Origin: Bacteroidota bacterium
GTDB lineage: Bacteria > Bacteroidota > Ignavibacteria > Kapaibacteriales > UBA2268
Direction of reading: 5' to 3'
DNA length: 64,000 bases
Assembly (NCBI GenBank): GCA_004322215.1
Contig: SCSM01000011.1
Span: 514,697-578,696 of the forward strand
In this document: positions 27,201 to 35,888 of the stretch, piece by piece
Layout: the number at the start of each line of letters is the position of its first letter
How positions within the stretch are numbered: the first letter of the stretch is position 1
The notes under the pieces: generated by a model
What the model was told of the DNA's origin: nothing
What the model saw: the letters and a program-made list of their open reading frames with translations, nothing else
The model's database searches: none
Position numbers and translations under genes: made by a program

Positions 27201-29453
27201 ATGAAAAATTTATTTCAACTGATTATCAAGCACAGAAAAGTAGTAATAGCAATTACACTCATTCTGACAGTCTTTTTTGGATACTTTATTAAGGATATTA
27301 AGGTTGACCCGGACGTATTGAATTCTCTACCTAAAAATGATAAAACAGCAACTTTATACAAACGAATCGGAAAGCAATATGGCGGGATTGATATAGTAAT
27401 GGTTGCAATCGAAACAAAAAATATATTTAATAAAGAAACGCTTGAACAAATCAAGCAGATTACCGATTCTATCAAAACTATTACGGAAATCGGTTCGGTT
27501 ACAAGTCTGACAGACGTTCTCGATATTAAATCAACAGCCGAGGGAATTGAAATAGGCAAATTGATTGATGAAAATAACTTGCCCCAAAGTCCGCAACAGC
27601 TTGTTAGTATGAAAAAATATATTTTCTCGAAAGATATGTATAAAGGTACCTTGATTTCGGAAGATGCCACAGCTACATTGATAATAGCTAAAATTATTGA
27701 CGGTTCAGATAAAGACCACGCTCTTACCATGATTAAATCAAAAATTGAAAAAATAAAACTACCGGATACTATAAAAATATTTTATGGAGGGCAGCCAACT
27801 GTAAACGCAGAATTTAGTAGAATGATATTTAAAGATATGTCTTTTCTTGGTCCTATTGCATTCTTAATGATTGCCCTAATAATTTTAATCAGTTTCAGGT
27901 CAGGAAAAAAATTAATATTCCCTCTTCTAACCGTTTTAATAGCGATAGTATGGACATTCGGAATTATTTCATTGCTTCATTACGAATTAACAATGATTAC
28001 GAGTATAATACCCGTCATTTTATTGGCTGTTGGCAGCGGTTGGCCCATACATATAATAAACAGATTAAATACTGAAACAGATTCCGACAGAAAAAGTGCA
28101 TTATATAAAGCCCTTAATTATGTGGCATTGCCTGTGTCTGTTGCTGCTGCTGCCGCAATGATTGGATTTTTGACATTTGTTTTCGGCTCATATCTGACAA
28201 TGATACAGCAATTCGGCTTTTTTTCCGCTCTCGGAATTTTCATTGCCTTACTCCTTTCATTAACATTTACTCCCGCTCTTATTTCTTCTTCGGATAAAAA
28301 AATAAAAGCAACTGAACCACAAATAAAACAGGTCAAGAAGACTTTTTTAGACTCTTTTTTAATAAATATTACCGATTTGATTTTGCACCGTCCGCTTCAT
28401 ATTATTATTCCATGGTCTTTAGTATTTATTATTTCTTTTATTGGTATTACAAAAATTGAGTTTAAATCGGATATGATAGAATATTTCAATAAAAATTCTG
28501 ATGTCAGAAAAAGTGATAGGATATTGCAGGAAAAATTTACCGGTTCTAAAGCTGTGTTCGTTTCGGTCAAAGGCGATGTACAATCGCCTGAAATGTTAAA
28601 TACAATGAAGAAAATACAACGTTTTATGGAAAAAAATCCGTATTTGAAAAAGACACAATCTGTTGCCGACCTTATTGAAGAAATGAACAACGCGATGGGC
28701 GAAGGGAAAAAGATTCCTAATGAAAAAGCAAAAATCGAGCAATTATGGTTCCTGCTCGAAGGGCAGGAAATAATGACTCAGCTTGTAAACGATTCGCTAA
28801 ATGAAGCATTGATACAAGCCAACTTTTCAACCGGCGATTTACATAAAACCATCCAGTTCATTAATGGCTTAAATCAATATATAAAACAATTCCGTTCTTA
28901 TGATATTGAAATAAGCGGAATGCCTATGATTGTTTTAAAACTTGATGAAAGTATTGTAAAAAGTCAGCAACGTAGTTTGTGTTTAGCCATATTTCTTGCT
29001 TTTATTTTAGTCACAATAGTTTTCAAATCTTTCAAAAAAGGTTTGTATTCTATTGTTCCCATGATTTCCAGTGTAATTGTTTTGTATGGCTTCATGAGCT
29101 GGGCTGGTATTCCTATAGATATTGCTACTGTATTGGTTGGAAGCATTGGTGTTGGGGTAGGAGATTATGTAATTCATATATTATCCGGCTTTAATTTTTA
29201 TTATAAAATTAATAATAACAATGATTTTGCATTAAAAGAAAGCTTGAAAATCAGCGGAAAAGCAGTAATAATTAATTCCATGTCGGTTTCAGCGGGATTT
29301 ATTGTATTAACGCTTTCAAACCTTGTTCCGCTAAAGGGCTTTGGAACAATAGTAACCGTTACATTATTAAGTTCGGCATTGGCAGCAATTACATTGCTTC
29401 CGATTATTATAAGATTTACACATAAAACAAAAATTAATAACCAAATTGCTTAA
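27201..29453 (+). CDS. RND-superfamily (MMPL/HpnN-like) transporter
   Basis: This 750-residue membrane protein has the two-fold RND layout: TM1, a periplasmic domain (residues 35-210), TM2-6 with a conserved sterol-sensing-like region, then TM7, a second periplasmic domain (420-600) and TM8-12 (VLVGSIGVGVGDYVIHIL). It has no CusA/AcrB-type length and fits the MMPL/HpnN branch that moves lipids or hopanoids. It heads a TetR-controlled set with a LolA-like lipoprotein carrier (18 bp later) and a DUF1302-like barrel, which points to lipid transfer to the outer membrane. Confidence 0.88.
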   Translation: MKNLFQLIIKHRKVVIAITLILTVFFGYFIKDIKVDPDVLNSLPKNDKTATLYKRIGKQYGGIDIVMVAIETKNIFNKETLEQIKQITDSIKTITEIGSVTSLTDVLDIKSTAEGIEIGKLIDENNLPQSPQQLVSMKKYIFSKDMYKGTLISEDATATLIIAKIIDGSDKDHALTMIKSKIEKIKLPDTIKIFYGGQPTVNAEFSRMIFKDMSFLGPIAFLMIALIILISFRSGKKLIFPLLTVLIAIVWTFGIISLLHYELTMITSIIPVILLAVGSGWPIHIINRLNTETDSDRKSALYKALNYVALPVSVAAAAAMIGFLTFVFGSYLTMIQQFGFFSALGIFIALLLSLTFTPALISSSDKKIKATEPQIKQVKKTFLDSFLINITDLILHRPLHIIIPWSLVFIISFIGITKIEFKSDMIEYFNKNSDVRKSDRILQEKFTGSKAVFVSVKGDVQSPEMLNTMKKIQRFMEKNPYLKKTQSVADLIEEMNNAMGEGKKIPNEKAKIEQLWFLLEGQEIMTQLVNDSLNEALIQANFSTGDLHKTIQFINGLNQYIKQFRSYDIEISGMPMIVLKLDESIVKSQQRSLCLAIFLAFILVTIVFKSFKKGLYSIVPMISSVIVLYGFMSWAGIPIDIATVLVGSIGVGVGDYVIHILSGFNFYYKINNNNDFALKESLKISGKAVIINSMSVSAGFIVLTLSNLVPLKGFGTIVTVTLLSSALAAITLLPIIIRFTHKTKINNQIA

Positions 29454-29471
29454 CAATTAAGAGGTGAGAAA

Positions 29472-30200
29472 ATGAAAAAGAAAAATTTATTAATAGCGGT
29501 TTTAGCTTTGACACTCAGTCTAAACTTGGTATATGCTCAAGATGCCGCTACCATTTTGAAAAAAATGGATGATGTAATGTTTTCATGTAAAGATATGACC
29601 GGAAAACAGAAAATTATTCTAATTGACAACTCAGGTAAGCAGGAAATCCGTGAAGCAACTATGCAGCAAAAAGGAACCGATAAACGCATGGTTCGATTTA
29701 CTTCTCCAGCATCGCAAGCTGGTATAGCCGTTTTATCACTACCCGACGATATTATGTATTTGTATTTACCGGCTTTTGGCAAGGAAAGAAGAATTGCATC
29801 GAGTGCAAAAAATCAAAATTTTGCAGGCACTGATTTTTCTTATGACGACATGGAATCAAAATCGTATTCAGACAAATATACTCCTAAACTGTTAAGAAAC
29901 GAAAATTTCGTATTTGTACTTGAATTAATTCCCAGGTTGTCATCTGACTATTCCAAAATCATATTATCAGTTAATAAGTATTATTATTACCCTGAAGTTA
30001 TGGAATATTACGATAAAGGAAATAATAAAATAAAAGTAGCAAAATATTCATTCAAAAAGGTAGGCAATTACTGGAATGCATCGGAGATTGAAATGTTCGA
30101 TTTGAAAAAGAATCATAAAACTATAATGAAAATGACTGATATAAGATATGACCAGGGGCTAACAGATAACGATTTTACGGTTAGAAAATTAAAGCAGTAA
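29472..30200 (+). CDS. Outer-membrane lipoprotein-sorting (LolA-like) protein
   Basis: 242 residues with a signal peptide (1-22). ILKKMDDVMFSCKDMTGKQKIILID, then MYLYLPAFGKERRIASSAKNQNFAGTDFSYDDM match the LolA-like family PF17131 found next to MMPL-type RND genes. The fold is a half-barrel that can carry an acyl chain through the periplasm. It starts 18 bp after the RND gene with an AGAGGTGAGA ribosome site, so they are co-transcribed. Confidence 0.88.
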   Translation: MKKKNLLIAVLALTLSLNLVYAQDAATILKKMDDVMFSCKDMTGKQKIILIDNSGKQEIREATMQQKGTDKRMVRFTSPASQAGIAVLSLPDDIMYLYLPAFGKERRIASSAKNQNFAGTDFSYDDMESKSYSDKYTPKLLRNENFVFVLELIPRLSSDYSKIILSVNKYYYYPEVMEYYDKGNNKIKVAKYSFKKVGNYWNASEIEMFDLKKNHKTIMKMTDIRYDQGLTDNDFTVRKLKQ

Positions 30201-30208
30201 TTAATTAT

Positions 30209-31612
30209 ATGAAACATCCAAATTTAATTTCGATTATGATTATACTTTTATTAACTTCAAGTATAGTCAAAGCACAAGATAGCTTAATTGAAGTGCAAAC
30301 CCCGGTTGAAAACAAACTGAAATTATCGGGAGAATTGTTAATTGATGAACGGTTCCTGCTCAAAGATAATAATGATTGGGCTTGGAACGAAAATCGTCTG
30401 TCCTTGAAACTTGAAAAACTAATAACAGACAATTCAAAATTCTATAGCGAAGTCTGGCTGCGGAATATCGGTTTGCCCAATCTAACAACTTCGGCAAATT
30501 TATATAATAAAGGAATCGTTGACCCATACAATTTGGAAATCAGGGAAGCTTATATTCAGATGTTTGGATTTCTTACAAATAACCTTGATTTAAAAATAGG
30601 GCGTCAACGAATTGCTTGGGGTACAGCCGATAAACTGAATCCTACAGACAATCTCAATCCTTATGACCTTGAAGACATTTTGGATTTTGGACGCCATCGT
30701 GGTTCTGATGCTATTAATATGAATTATTATTTTAGTTCTGATTTTTCATTACAGGGTGTTTTTATTCCTTTTTTCCAACCTGTTAATTTACCTGTCGGTA
30801 TTTTTGCTAATGCACTAAATCCTCCTATGAATTTACCACAGGGTATGGTTTTAAAAGGGACTTCAGATAATTTACTAATGCCTATGTTTAACTTGGAAGA
30901 AAGTTCCATCGCAGGTCTAAAATTTAAAGGTTCTGCCAGTGGCATTGATTTTTCTCTAAGTTACGTCTGGGGGCGCGATGGATTACCTATGGCTACAAGG
31001 AATACTTTTACACCCGTTGACACTCTGGGAGGTATAAATATCTATTCTCAACTTTCATTTATTAGAACTCATATTATCGGTGCTGATTTGGTTACAAGTA
31101 TTGAAGGCGTTGGATTATGGGCTGAGGCTGCCGTTTTTGCTCCGGAAAAGGACCTTATAATGACCAACGATTTATCTGCATTATATCCTTTATCACCTGT
31201 GGCTGTAACTAAGGATACTTTGCTTTTGGATAGAACTAAACCTTTTATTAAATTTATCATTGGCGGTGATTATAATTTTTGCGATGGCTCCTATCTTAAC
31301 ATACAATATTTACATGGATTTATTCACGAAAAAGGAAATGTCAATCTGAATGATTATTTCTTTATTCGGTATGAGCTCAAGTTTTTCAACGAAAAACTCA
31401 AAATTCCTATTGGCGGTGCCTTTATTGTAACCGACTGGAATAAAATAAAAGATAATTATGCTTTTGTCTTAATACCACAGGTTACGTACATCGCTACCGA
31501 TGATGTAGAAATAACACTGTCAACATCAATTTTCGATGGAAAAGGGGAAAATTTATTTGCAAAATTGAAAGATTACAATATGTTTATGTTTAAAATGAAA
31601 TATAGCTTTTAA
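30209..31612 (+). CDS. DUF1302-like outer-membrane beta-barrel protein
   Basis: 467 residues with a signal peptide. LKIGRQRIAWGTADKLNPTDNLNPYD and ILDFGRHRGSDAINMNYYF are hallmark DUF1302/porin-like strands, and the protein ends in an aromatic strand MFKMKYSF. It follows the LolA-like gene by 8 bp and is the last gene of the TetR/RND set. Its likely role is the outer-membrane receiver or channel of the exported lipid, inferred from operon context. Confidence 0.8.
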   Translation: MKHPNLISIMIILLLTSSIVKAQDSLIEVQTPVENKLKLSGELLIDERFLLKDNNDWAWNENRLSLKLEKLITDNSKFYSEVWLRNIGLPNLTTSANLYNKGIVDPYNLEIREAYIQMFGFLTNNLDLKIGRQRIAWGTADKLNPTDNLNPYDLEDILDFGRHRGSDAINMNYYFSSDFSLQGVFIPFFQPVNLPVGIFANALNPPMNLPQGMVLKGTSDNLLMPMFNLEESSIAGLKFKGSASGIDFSLSYVWGRDGLPMATRNTFTPVDTLGGINIYSQLSFIRTHIIGADLVTSIEGVGLWAEAAVFAPEKDLIMTNDLSALYPLSPVAVTKDTLLLDRTKPFIKFIIGGDYNFCDGSYLNIQYLHGFIHEKGNVNLNDYFFIRYELKFFNEKLKIPIGGAFIVTDWNKIKDNYAFVLIPQVTYIATDDVEITLSTSIFDGKGENLFAKLKDYNMFMFKMKYSF

Positions 31613-31658
31613 TTATTTAAAAAATTTAGTAATGAAAGTTCAATAAATATTAAAATAA

Positions 31659-31685
31659 CAAGGTCAGGTACAACACCTGACCTTG
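31659..31685. terminator. Strong hairpin terminator between convergent genes
   Basis: CAAGGTCAGGT and ACCTGACCTTG form a perfect 11-bp stem with a 5-nt loop. The right flank has only a short T-rich stretch. It closes the RND operon and the minus-strand gene ending at 31708. Confidence 0.75.
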
Positions 31686-31707
31686 ATGATTTTAACAAAA
31701 TAAATTT

Positions 31708-32268
31708 TTAGTGGAAATAAAGACTTGCACCTACTGCCGATGTAAACAAGCTCATAATATTTGTACTTTTGGTATAATCCGGTACATTCGGTATCTTTTC
31801 AGTTGACGATGCAATATTATAATCCAAACCTGCTTCGATATAAACTGCAAAATTCTTCGTTACGAACACTTGCCCGCCGAAAGCAAATGACACATCAATT
31901 GTGTTATAAGTGGTTTCATTCTCACCGCTTTTCTCTTTAGGTGGTATCATATATCCTACATAAAGTGTCAAATAAGGATTCACATCCCCTTTGCTTAAGA
32001 AATATGCACCATAAGCATTAATGCCGATAGTACTCTTCGAATCCCTGGTTTTATCACCGTCTTTTCCGCCTTCACTCGAATAGCCAACTCCAAGCCCAAC
32101 TTCAAAATTGTTCGACAAAGTATAAAGCATTGACAACTCACTCGCACCTGTGCCAAACTCTGTGTTCAGACCGAATACTCCTGGGGTTAACTGGGCTTTT
32201 GATTCGTTATAACAAAATAACATGATGACTGCAATTAATGCAGTAATTAGAATTGAGCATCTCTTCAT
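31708..32268 (-). CDS. Outer-membrane beta-barrel protein (OmpA/OmpW-like barrel)
   Basis: 186 residues with a signal peptide (1-25, ESKAQ). Alternating amphipathic strands (ASELSMLYTLSNNFEVGLGVGYS, NPYLTLYVGYM, VSFAFGGQVFVTKNFAVYIEAGLDYN) end in AVGASLYFH. The number of strands fits a small 8-stranded barrel. Function unknown. It is a single-gene unit. Confidence 0.75.
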   Translation of the reverse strand: MKRCSILITALIAVIMLFCYNESKAQLTPGVFGLNTEFGTGASELSMLYTLSNNFEVGLGVGYSSEGGKDGDKTRDSKSTIGINAYGAYFLSKGDVNPYLTLYVGYMIPPKEKSGENETTYNTIDVSFAFGGQVFVTKNFAVYIEAGLDYNIASSTEKIPNVPDYTKSTNIMSLFTSAVGASLYFH

Positions 32269-32419
32269 AATTACACCTTGATTAGATAAAACATAATGAA
32301 TTGTATTGCAAATATATTTAACTTAGATTAAAATTAATAATCTTTTTTGGCTTTAGCAGAAAAATAATTATCAAATTTTAATATATTATGTTTTACCTTA
32401 CTGGTTTTAACAATTCCTT

Positions 32420-32902
32420 TTAGGAATTATATGCTTTTCTTAATACTGTTAAATCCAATTTTGTCATCTTCAGCAATGCACCCATAACTTTTTGCGACTT
32501 CCTGGCGTCTCCGTTATTCAGTAATTTTGGCAATTCTACCGGTACAATCTGCCACGAAACTCCGAACTTATCCTGGAGCCAGCCGCACTGGTCGGTCCTT
32601 CCCCCCTCGGAAAGCTTATTCCAATAATAATCTATTTCATCCTGTGTATTGCAATTTACTACGAATGAAATCGCCGGTGTGAAATTGAATACCGGTCCAC
32701 CGTTCAGAGCTACGAAGTCCTGTCCCTCGAGCTGAAAACTTGCTGTCATCACTGCTCCCAATGGCATCCCCGATGCTTTAGCTCCCGCTTCATCGTAGCG
32801 TACAATAGCTCCGATTCTTGAATTTTTAAATATTGATGTATAGAAACTCACTGCCTCTTCGGCTTGTTTATCGAACCACAAAAATGGCGTTATTTTTTGC
32901 AT
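32420..32902 (-). CDS. VOC-family protein (PhnB/3-demethylubiquinone methyltransferase-like fold)
   Basis: 160 residues beginning ITPFLWFDKQAEEAVSFYTSIFKNS, with FVALNGGPVFNFTPAISFVV and GWLQDKFGVSWQIVP. These are the signatures of the PF06983 branch of the vicinal-oxygen-chelate fold, often mislabelled as methyltransferases. Members are metal-binding or resistance-type proteins of mostly unknown activity. The residues suggest a normal complete domain. Confidence 0.9.
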   Translation of the reverse strand: MQKITPFLWFDKQAEEAVSFYTSIFKNSRIGAIVRYDEAGAKASGMPLGAVMTASFQLEGQDFVALNGGPVFNFTPAISFVVNCNTQDEIDYYWNKLSEGGRTDQCGWLQDKFGVSWQIVPVELPKLLNNGDARKSQKVMGALLKMTKLDLTVLRKAYNS

Positions 32903-33032
32903 TTGAACGTCCTATTATTAATTGTACATAAAAATCCTTTTAGCTAAAACGAAATTTAAAAAAATTATTGCTTTATTGCAGAAAATTTGTGTTTGTTTTC
33001 TTTTGGTAAGAATTAATAAATGAAAAAAAGTA

Positions 33033-33055
33033 TAGCCGGCTGTTTATACCGGCTA
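33033..33055. terminator. Hairpin between VOC and helicase genes
   Basis: TAGCCGG and CCGGCTA form a 7-bp stem with a 9-nt loop. There is no long T-run in the helicase orientation, so it may be only a weak terminator for the helicase mRNA. Confidence 0.4.
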
Positions 33056-33079
33056 CACATACTATTATCTACTTATTTC

Positions 33080-34600
33080 TTATTTCTTTTTTCTTTTCCA
33101 GGGTTTATTCTCTTTTCTCTTGTGTTTACCCCTTATCTTTTTATCATTTCTATAATTTGGTGTGTTACTATAACTTTTGTCATTATTGCCACTACGGAAT
33201 TTACCGTTCCTCCTGCTCCCGCTTTTACCTTTCCTGCGATTGAAGTCCTCTTTCGGTGTTTCCTGGAATGAGTAATCATGGAAATTCATTGAATTGTCGA
33301 AACTTTCATTTTTTCCGTCGAGTGTAATTTTCAGCAATGCCGCTGCTATGTCCATCGTAACAAAATCACCGTCAACTAAAGATTCGATATAATTAATGAA
33401 CTTGCTCAGATGTCCTTTATCTATCGTTTCCGATATTATATTCTTTATTGATTCCAATCTTGATTCGTCGAGGTCATCTATGGTCGGAATCATCGAGCGC
33501 TTGACTTTGATTTCATTCGCTCTCTCAATTCTTCTCAGGTAATAAATTTCTTTGCCGACAACAAAAGTGAATGCAATTCCTGATTTTCCTGCTCTTCCCG
33601 TTCTGCCGATTCTGTGTATATAATCCTCGTCATCTCCCGGCAGGTCATAATTGAACACCGCTTCCACATCATTCACATCAATTCCTCTCGCCGCAACATC
33701 CGTTGCAACCAAAATCTCTGTTGAGCCGTTCCGGAAATTGCTCATAATGCGTTCCCTCTGGTTTTGATTCACCTCCCCATGCAATCCCTCTGCGAAATAT
33801 CCCCTCGATTTTAGTATCTCTACCAATGTATCAACCTTCTTTCTCGTATTGCAAAATACTAAAGCCAGCTTGATATTGTGCAGGTCCAGCAGTCGTGCCA
33901 ATGCCTCCGGTTTTGTCTTCTCATGCAATTCAAAATAAAATTGTTCTATTTTCGGGGTATCAATCTTTTTCAGAGTAACATCAATTTGCTTAGGATGATT
34001 CTGATGTCTTTTCATGATTCTCGTAATGTCTTCAGGCATCGTTGCCGAAAACATAATTGTCTGCCTTGTCTTTGGTGTTTTCGCAAGAATCAATTCAATA
34101 TCATCCTTGAAACCCATGTCTAACATTTCATCCGCTTCGTCGAGGACCACAAAACTGACATTATCCAACTTCATTGTACCACGTTTAATATGGTCTATCG
34201 TACGTCCGGGCGTGCCTATTACGATGTGCGGATTTTTTTTCAGTGCCTTCAACTGTCTGCCGATTTCCTGTCCTCCATAAATAGGCACAACAGAAATATT
34301 GCTTTTATATTTCATCAATTTCTGGAATTCATCGCTTACCTGTATCACCAGTTCCCTCGTTGGGCACATCACCACTGCCTGAATATGATTAGCACCGTTT
34401 TCAATATTTTCTATAATCGGGATGGCATAAGCGGCTGTCTTGCCTGTTCCTGTCTGTGCCTGACCTATAATGTCTTTTCCTTCCATCAGAGTCGGTATGG
34501 TTTCCGACTGAATATGTGTCGTCTCTTCGAAACCCATATCAACAACCGCCCGGAGCATTTCCCCCGATAAATTCAATTCTTCAAATTTTAATCTTTTCAA
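33080..34600 (-). CDS. deaD: DEAD-box ATP-dependent RNA helicase (DeaD/CsdA type)
   Basis: About 506 residues. All helicase motifs are present in order: AQTGTGKT, PTRELVIQV, TPGR, DEAD, SAT, ARGID and HRIGRTGR. The region after motif VI resembles a DbpA-type RNA-binding domain, then a long basic Arg/Gly/Lys tail (RRKGKSGSRRNGKF to KPWKRKKK). It unwinds structured RNA in ribosome assembly and cold adaptation. I chose TTG at 34600, with AAGG 6 nt upstream and first residues MKRLKFEELNLSG; the ATG at 34648 has no ribosome site and adds an unusual hydrophobic extension. A degenerate copy of its tail lies at 47.5 kb. Confidence 0.93.
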   Translation of the reverse strand: MKRLKFEELNLSGEMLRAVVDMGFEETTHIQSETIPTLMEGKDIIGQAQTGTGKTAAYAIPIIENIENGANHIQAVVMCPTRELVIQVSDEFQKLMKYKSNISVVPIYGGQEIGRQLKALKKNPHIVIGTPGRTIDHIKRGTMKLDNVSFVVLDEADEMLDMGFKDDIELILAKTPKTRQTIMFSATMPEDITRIMKRHQNHPKQIDVTLKKIDTPKIEQFYFELHEKTKPEALARLLDLHNIKLALVFCNTRKKVDTLVEILKSRGYFAEGLHGEVNQNQRERIMSNFRNGSTEILVATDVAARGIDVNDVEAVFNYDLPGDDEDYIHRIGRTGRAGKSGIAFTFVVGKEIYYLRRIERANEIKVKRSMIPTIDDLDESRLESIKNIISETIDKGHLSKFINYIESLVDGDFVTMDIAAALLKITLDGKNESFDNSMNFHDYSFQETPKEDFNRRKGKSGSRRNGKFRSGNNDKSYSNTPNYRNDKKIRGKHKRKENKPWKRKKK

Positions 34601-34723
34601 TTTTAACCTTAATATTATTTTAAATAAATCATTAAACCGGAACCACATTTATTTAAAATAACCCATTGAGCAGTTTGTGAAGCAGTAAAGAAACACACGG
34701 TTGCAAAAGTTATTTAGTAATTT

Positions 34724-34778
34724 GGCAGTTACAGCGTTCAATAAGACAACCAAGAGGGGAAAATGTTGTAATGTAATT
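34724..34778. repeat. Direct repeat left of the PIN module
   Basis: Imperfect ~55-bp direct repeat with 35648-35702. The two copies share GGGAAAATGTTGTAAT (34757-34772) exactly and scattered matches before it (GGCA.TTA.AGC). Confidence 0.6.
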
Positions 34779-34828
34779 ATTTGAGAAAAGAAAATGGGGA
34801 GGAATTGGAAACTAATGCTCTGAAATTC

Positions 34829-35245
34829 TTAGCTTAATGTTTTTATAAATTCTCCGGGAGTCATTACCGGAATTTTTGATGGCTTATAATCCTTCATGTT
34901 CCTCGTAATTATCAAATCCTGCCTGTTTTCCAGTGCTGTATAATATTGTATGGCATCCTCAAAATCTTTGAATGAATTATCATCCAGCGCACGGCTGATG
35001 ATTTTATCATCCACTGACATCACTTTAACCAGCGTTTTCAATTTTCTCAGTATTTCTCTTGTTGCCGCATTCGAATTGCTTTTTTGTACTATATAATAAG
35101 CAATTGCTATCGTTAACGACGACACAGCGGCTTCGACTTTTTTATTGTCTGCCAAAGAAAACAGGATTGCTGCCTCCTCGTAATATTGTTCCCTTTTAGC
35201 GAGCAGGTCAATGACAATATTCGTATCAACAAACAAGCGTTTCAT
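34829..35245 (-). CDS. PIN-domain toxin (VapC-like ribonuclease)
   Basis: 138 residues. The PIN core starts LFVDTNIVIDLL (Asp7). FKDFEDAIQYYTA supplies the Glu96/Asp97 pair and RQDLIITRNMKDYK the last acidic Asp110; together they form the Mg-binding pocket of VapC-type ribonucleases. The usual middle Glu is not obvious. The ATG overlaps the stop of the antitoxin gene by 4 nt, so the pair is translated together. It sits between two imperfect ~55-bp direct repeats. Confidence 0.88.
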   Translation of the reverse strand: MKRLFVDTNIVIDLLAKREQYYEEAAILFSLADNKKVEAAVSSLTIAIAYYIVQKSNSNAATREILRKLKTLVKVMSVDDKIISRALDDNSFKDFEDAIQYYTALENRQDLIITRNMKDYKPSKIPVMTPGEFIKTLS

Positions 35246-35487
35246 TTATATTTTTCGCTTATGTGTTTCCTGTAATCCTCTTTATAATCATAATCCCTGC
35301 CGGCTTTTGCGACGCCGCTTATGCTTTGAACGAGCGGAGTAATTTCAAAGGATCCGGCTCTTTTCCTTGTAATTGAATCTAAGTAGGACTCGACAAGCCG
35401 CGAAACACTAACTCTATTCTTACGGGCATATTTCTTTGTCCTCTGAATAACTGCTTCATCCAACCTTAATGTTAATTTAGTATTCAT
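35242..35487 (-). CDS. DUF6364-type antitoxin (ribbon-helix-helix)
   Basis: 81 residues. MNTKLTLRLDEAVIQRTKKYARKNRVSVSRLVESYLD is a ribbon-helix-helix DNA-binding domain of the DUF6364 kind, followed by a disordered tail ending HISEKYK that could thread into the PIN toxin. It precedes the toxin by a 4-nt overlap. It is probably the autorepressor of the pair. Confidence 0.85.
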   Translation of the reverse strand: MNTKLTLRLDEAVIQRTKKYARKNRVSVSRLVESYLDSITRKRAGSFEITPLVQSISGVAKAGRDYDYKEDYRKHISEKYK

Positions 35488-35888
35488 ATATCACCATTTC
35501 TATTGACGTACAAAAATAAACATATTGTACGTCAAAAAGAAATAAATCACCCAACTCTGAGGAAATTGGGTACGGCAAAGTGTGAATAAAGAGATTTTCA
35601 ATAATGGAATTATTAATTATTTGATTGCTAATTTTATTTACTTATTCGGCACTTATAGCCAAGCTTAAAACACCAAGCAGGGAAAATGTTGTAATAATAA
35701 TTCAAAATTGAAATAAATAAAATTTAATTTGTTATTGGTATAAAAATTAAGATAAAGAAAAATAATTAATTTGTATCTAAATGACAATAATTATATTTAT
35801 ATGTCCATATAGTTATATAATAGAATTTAATTTTTATTATATTTGTAAGTCTATAAAATGTATCTAAAAGAAAAATCATGTAGCATTT
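35488..35888. other. Spacer with repeat and promoter of the R-M pair
   Basis: The only clear content is the right copy of the direct repeat (35648-35702) and a Bacteroidota-like TATATTTG box at 35838-35845, 43 bp before the methylase start. No gene is seen. Confidence 0.55.
35648..35702. repeat. Direct repeat right of the PIN module
   Basis: Partner of 34724-34778. Shares GGGAAAATGTTGTAAT (35680-35695) exactly and CCAAG just before it. Confidence 0.6.
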
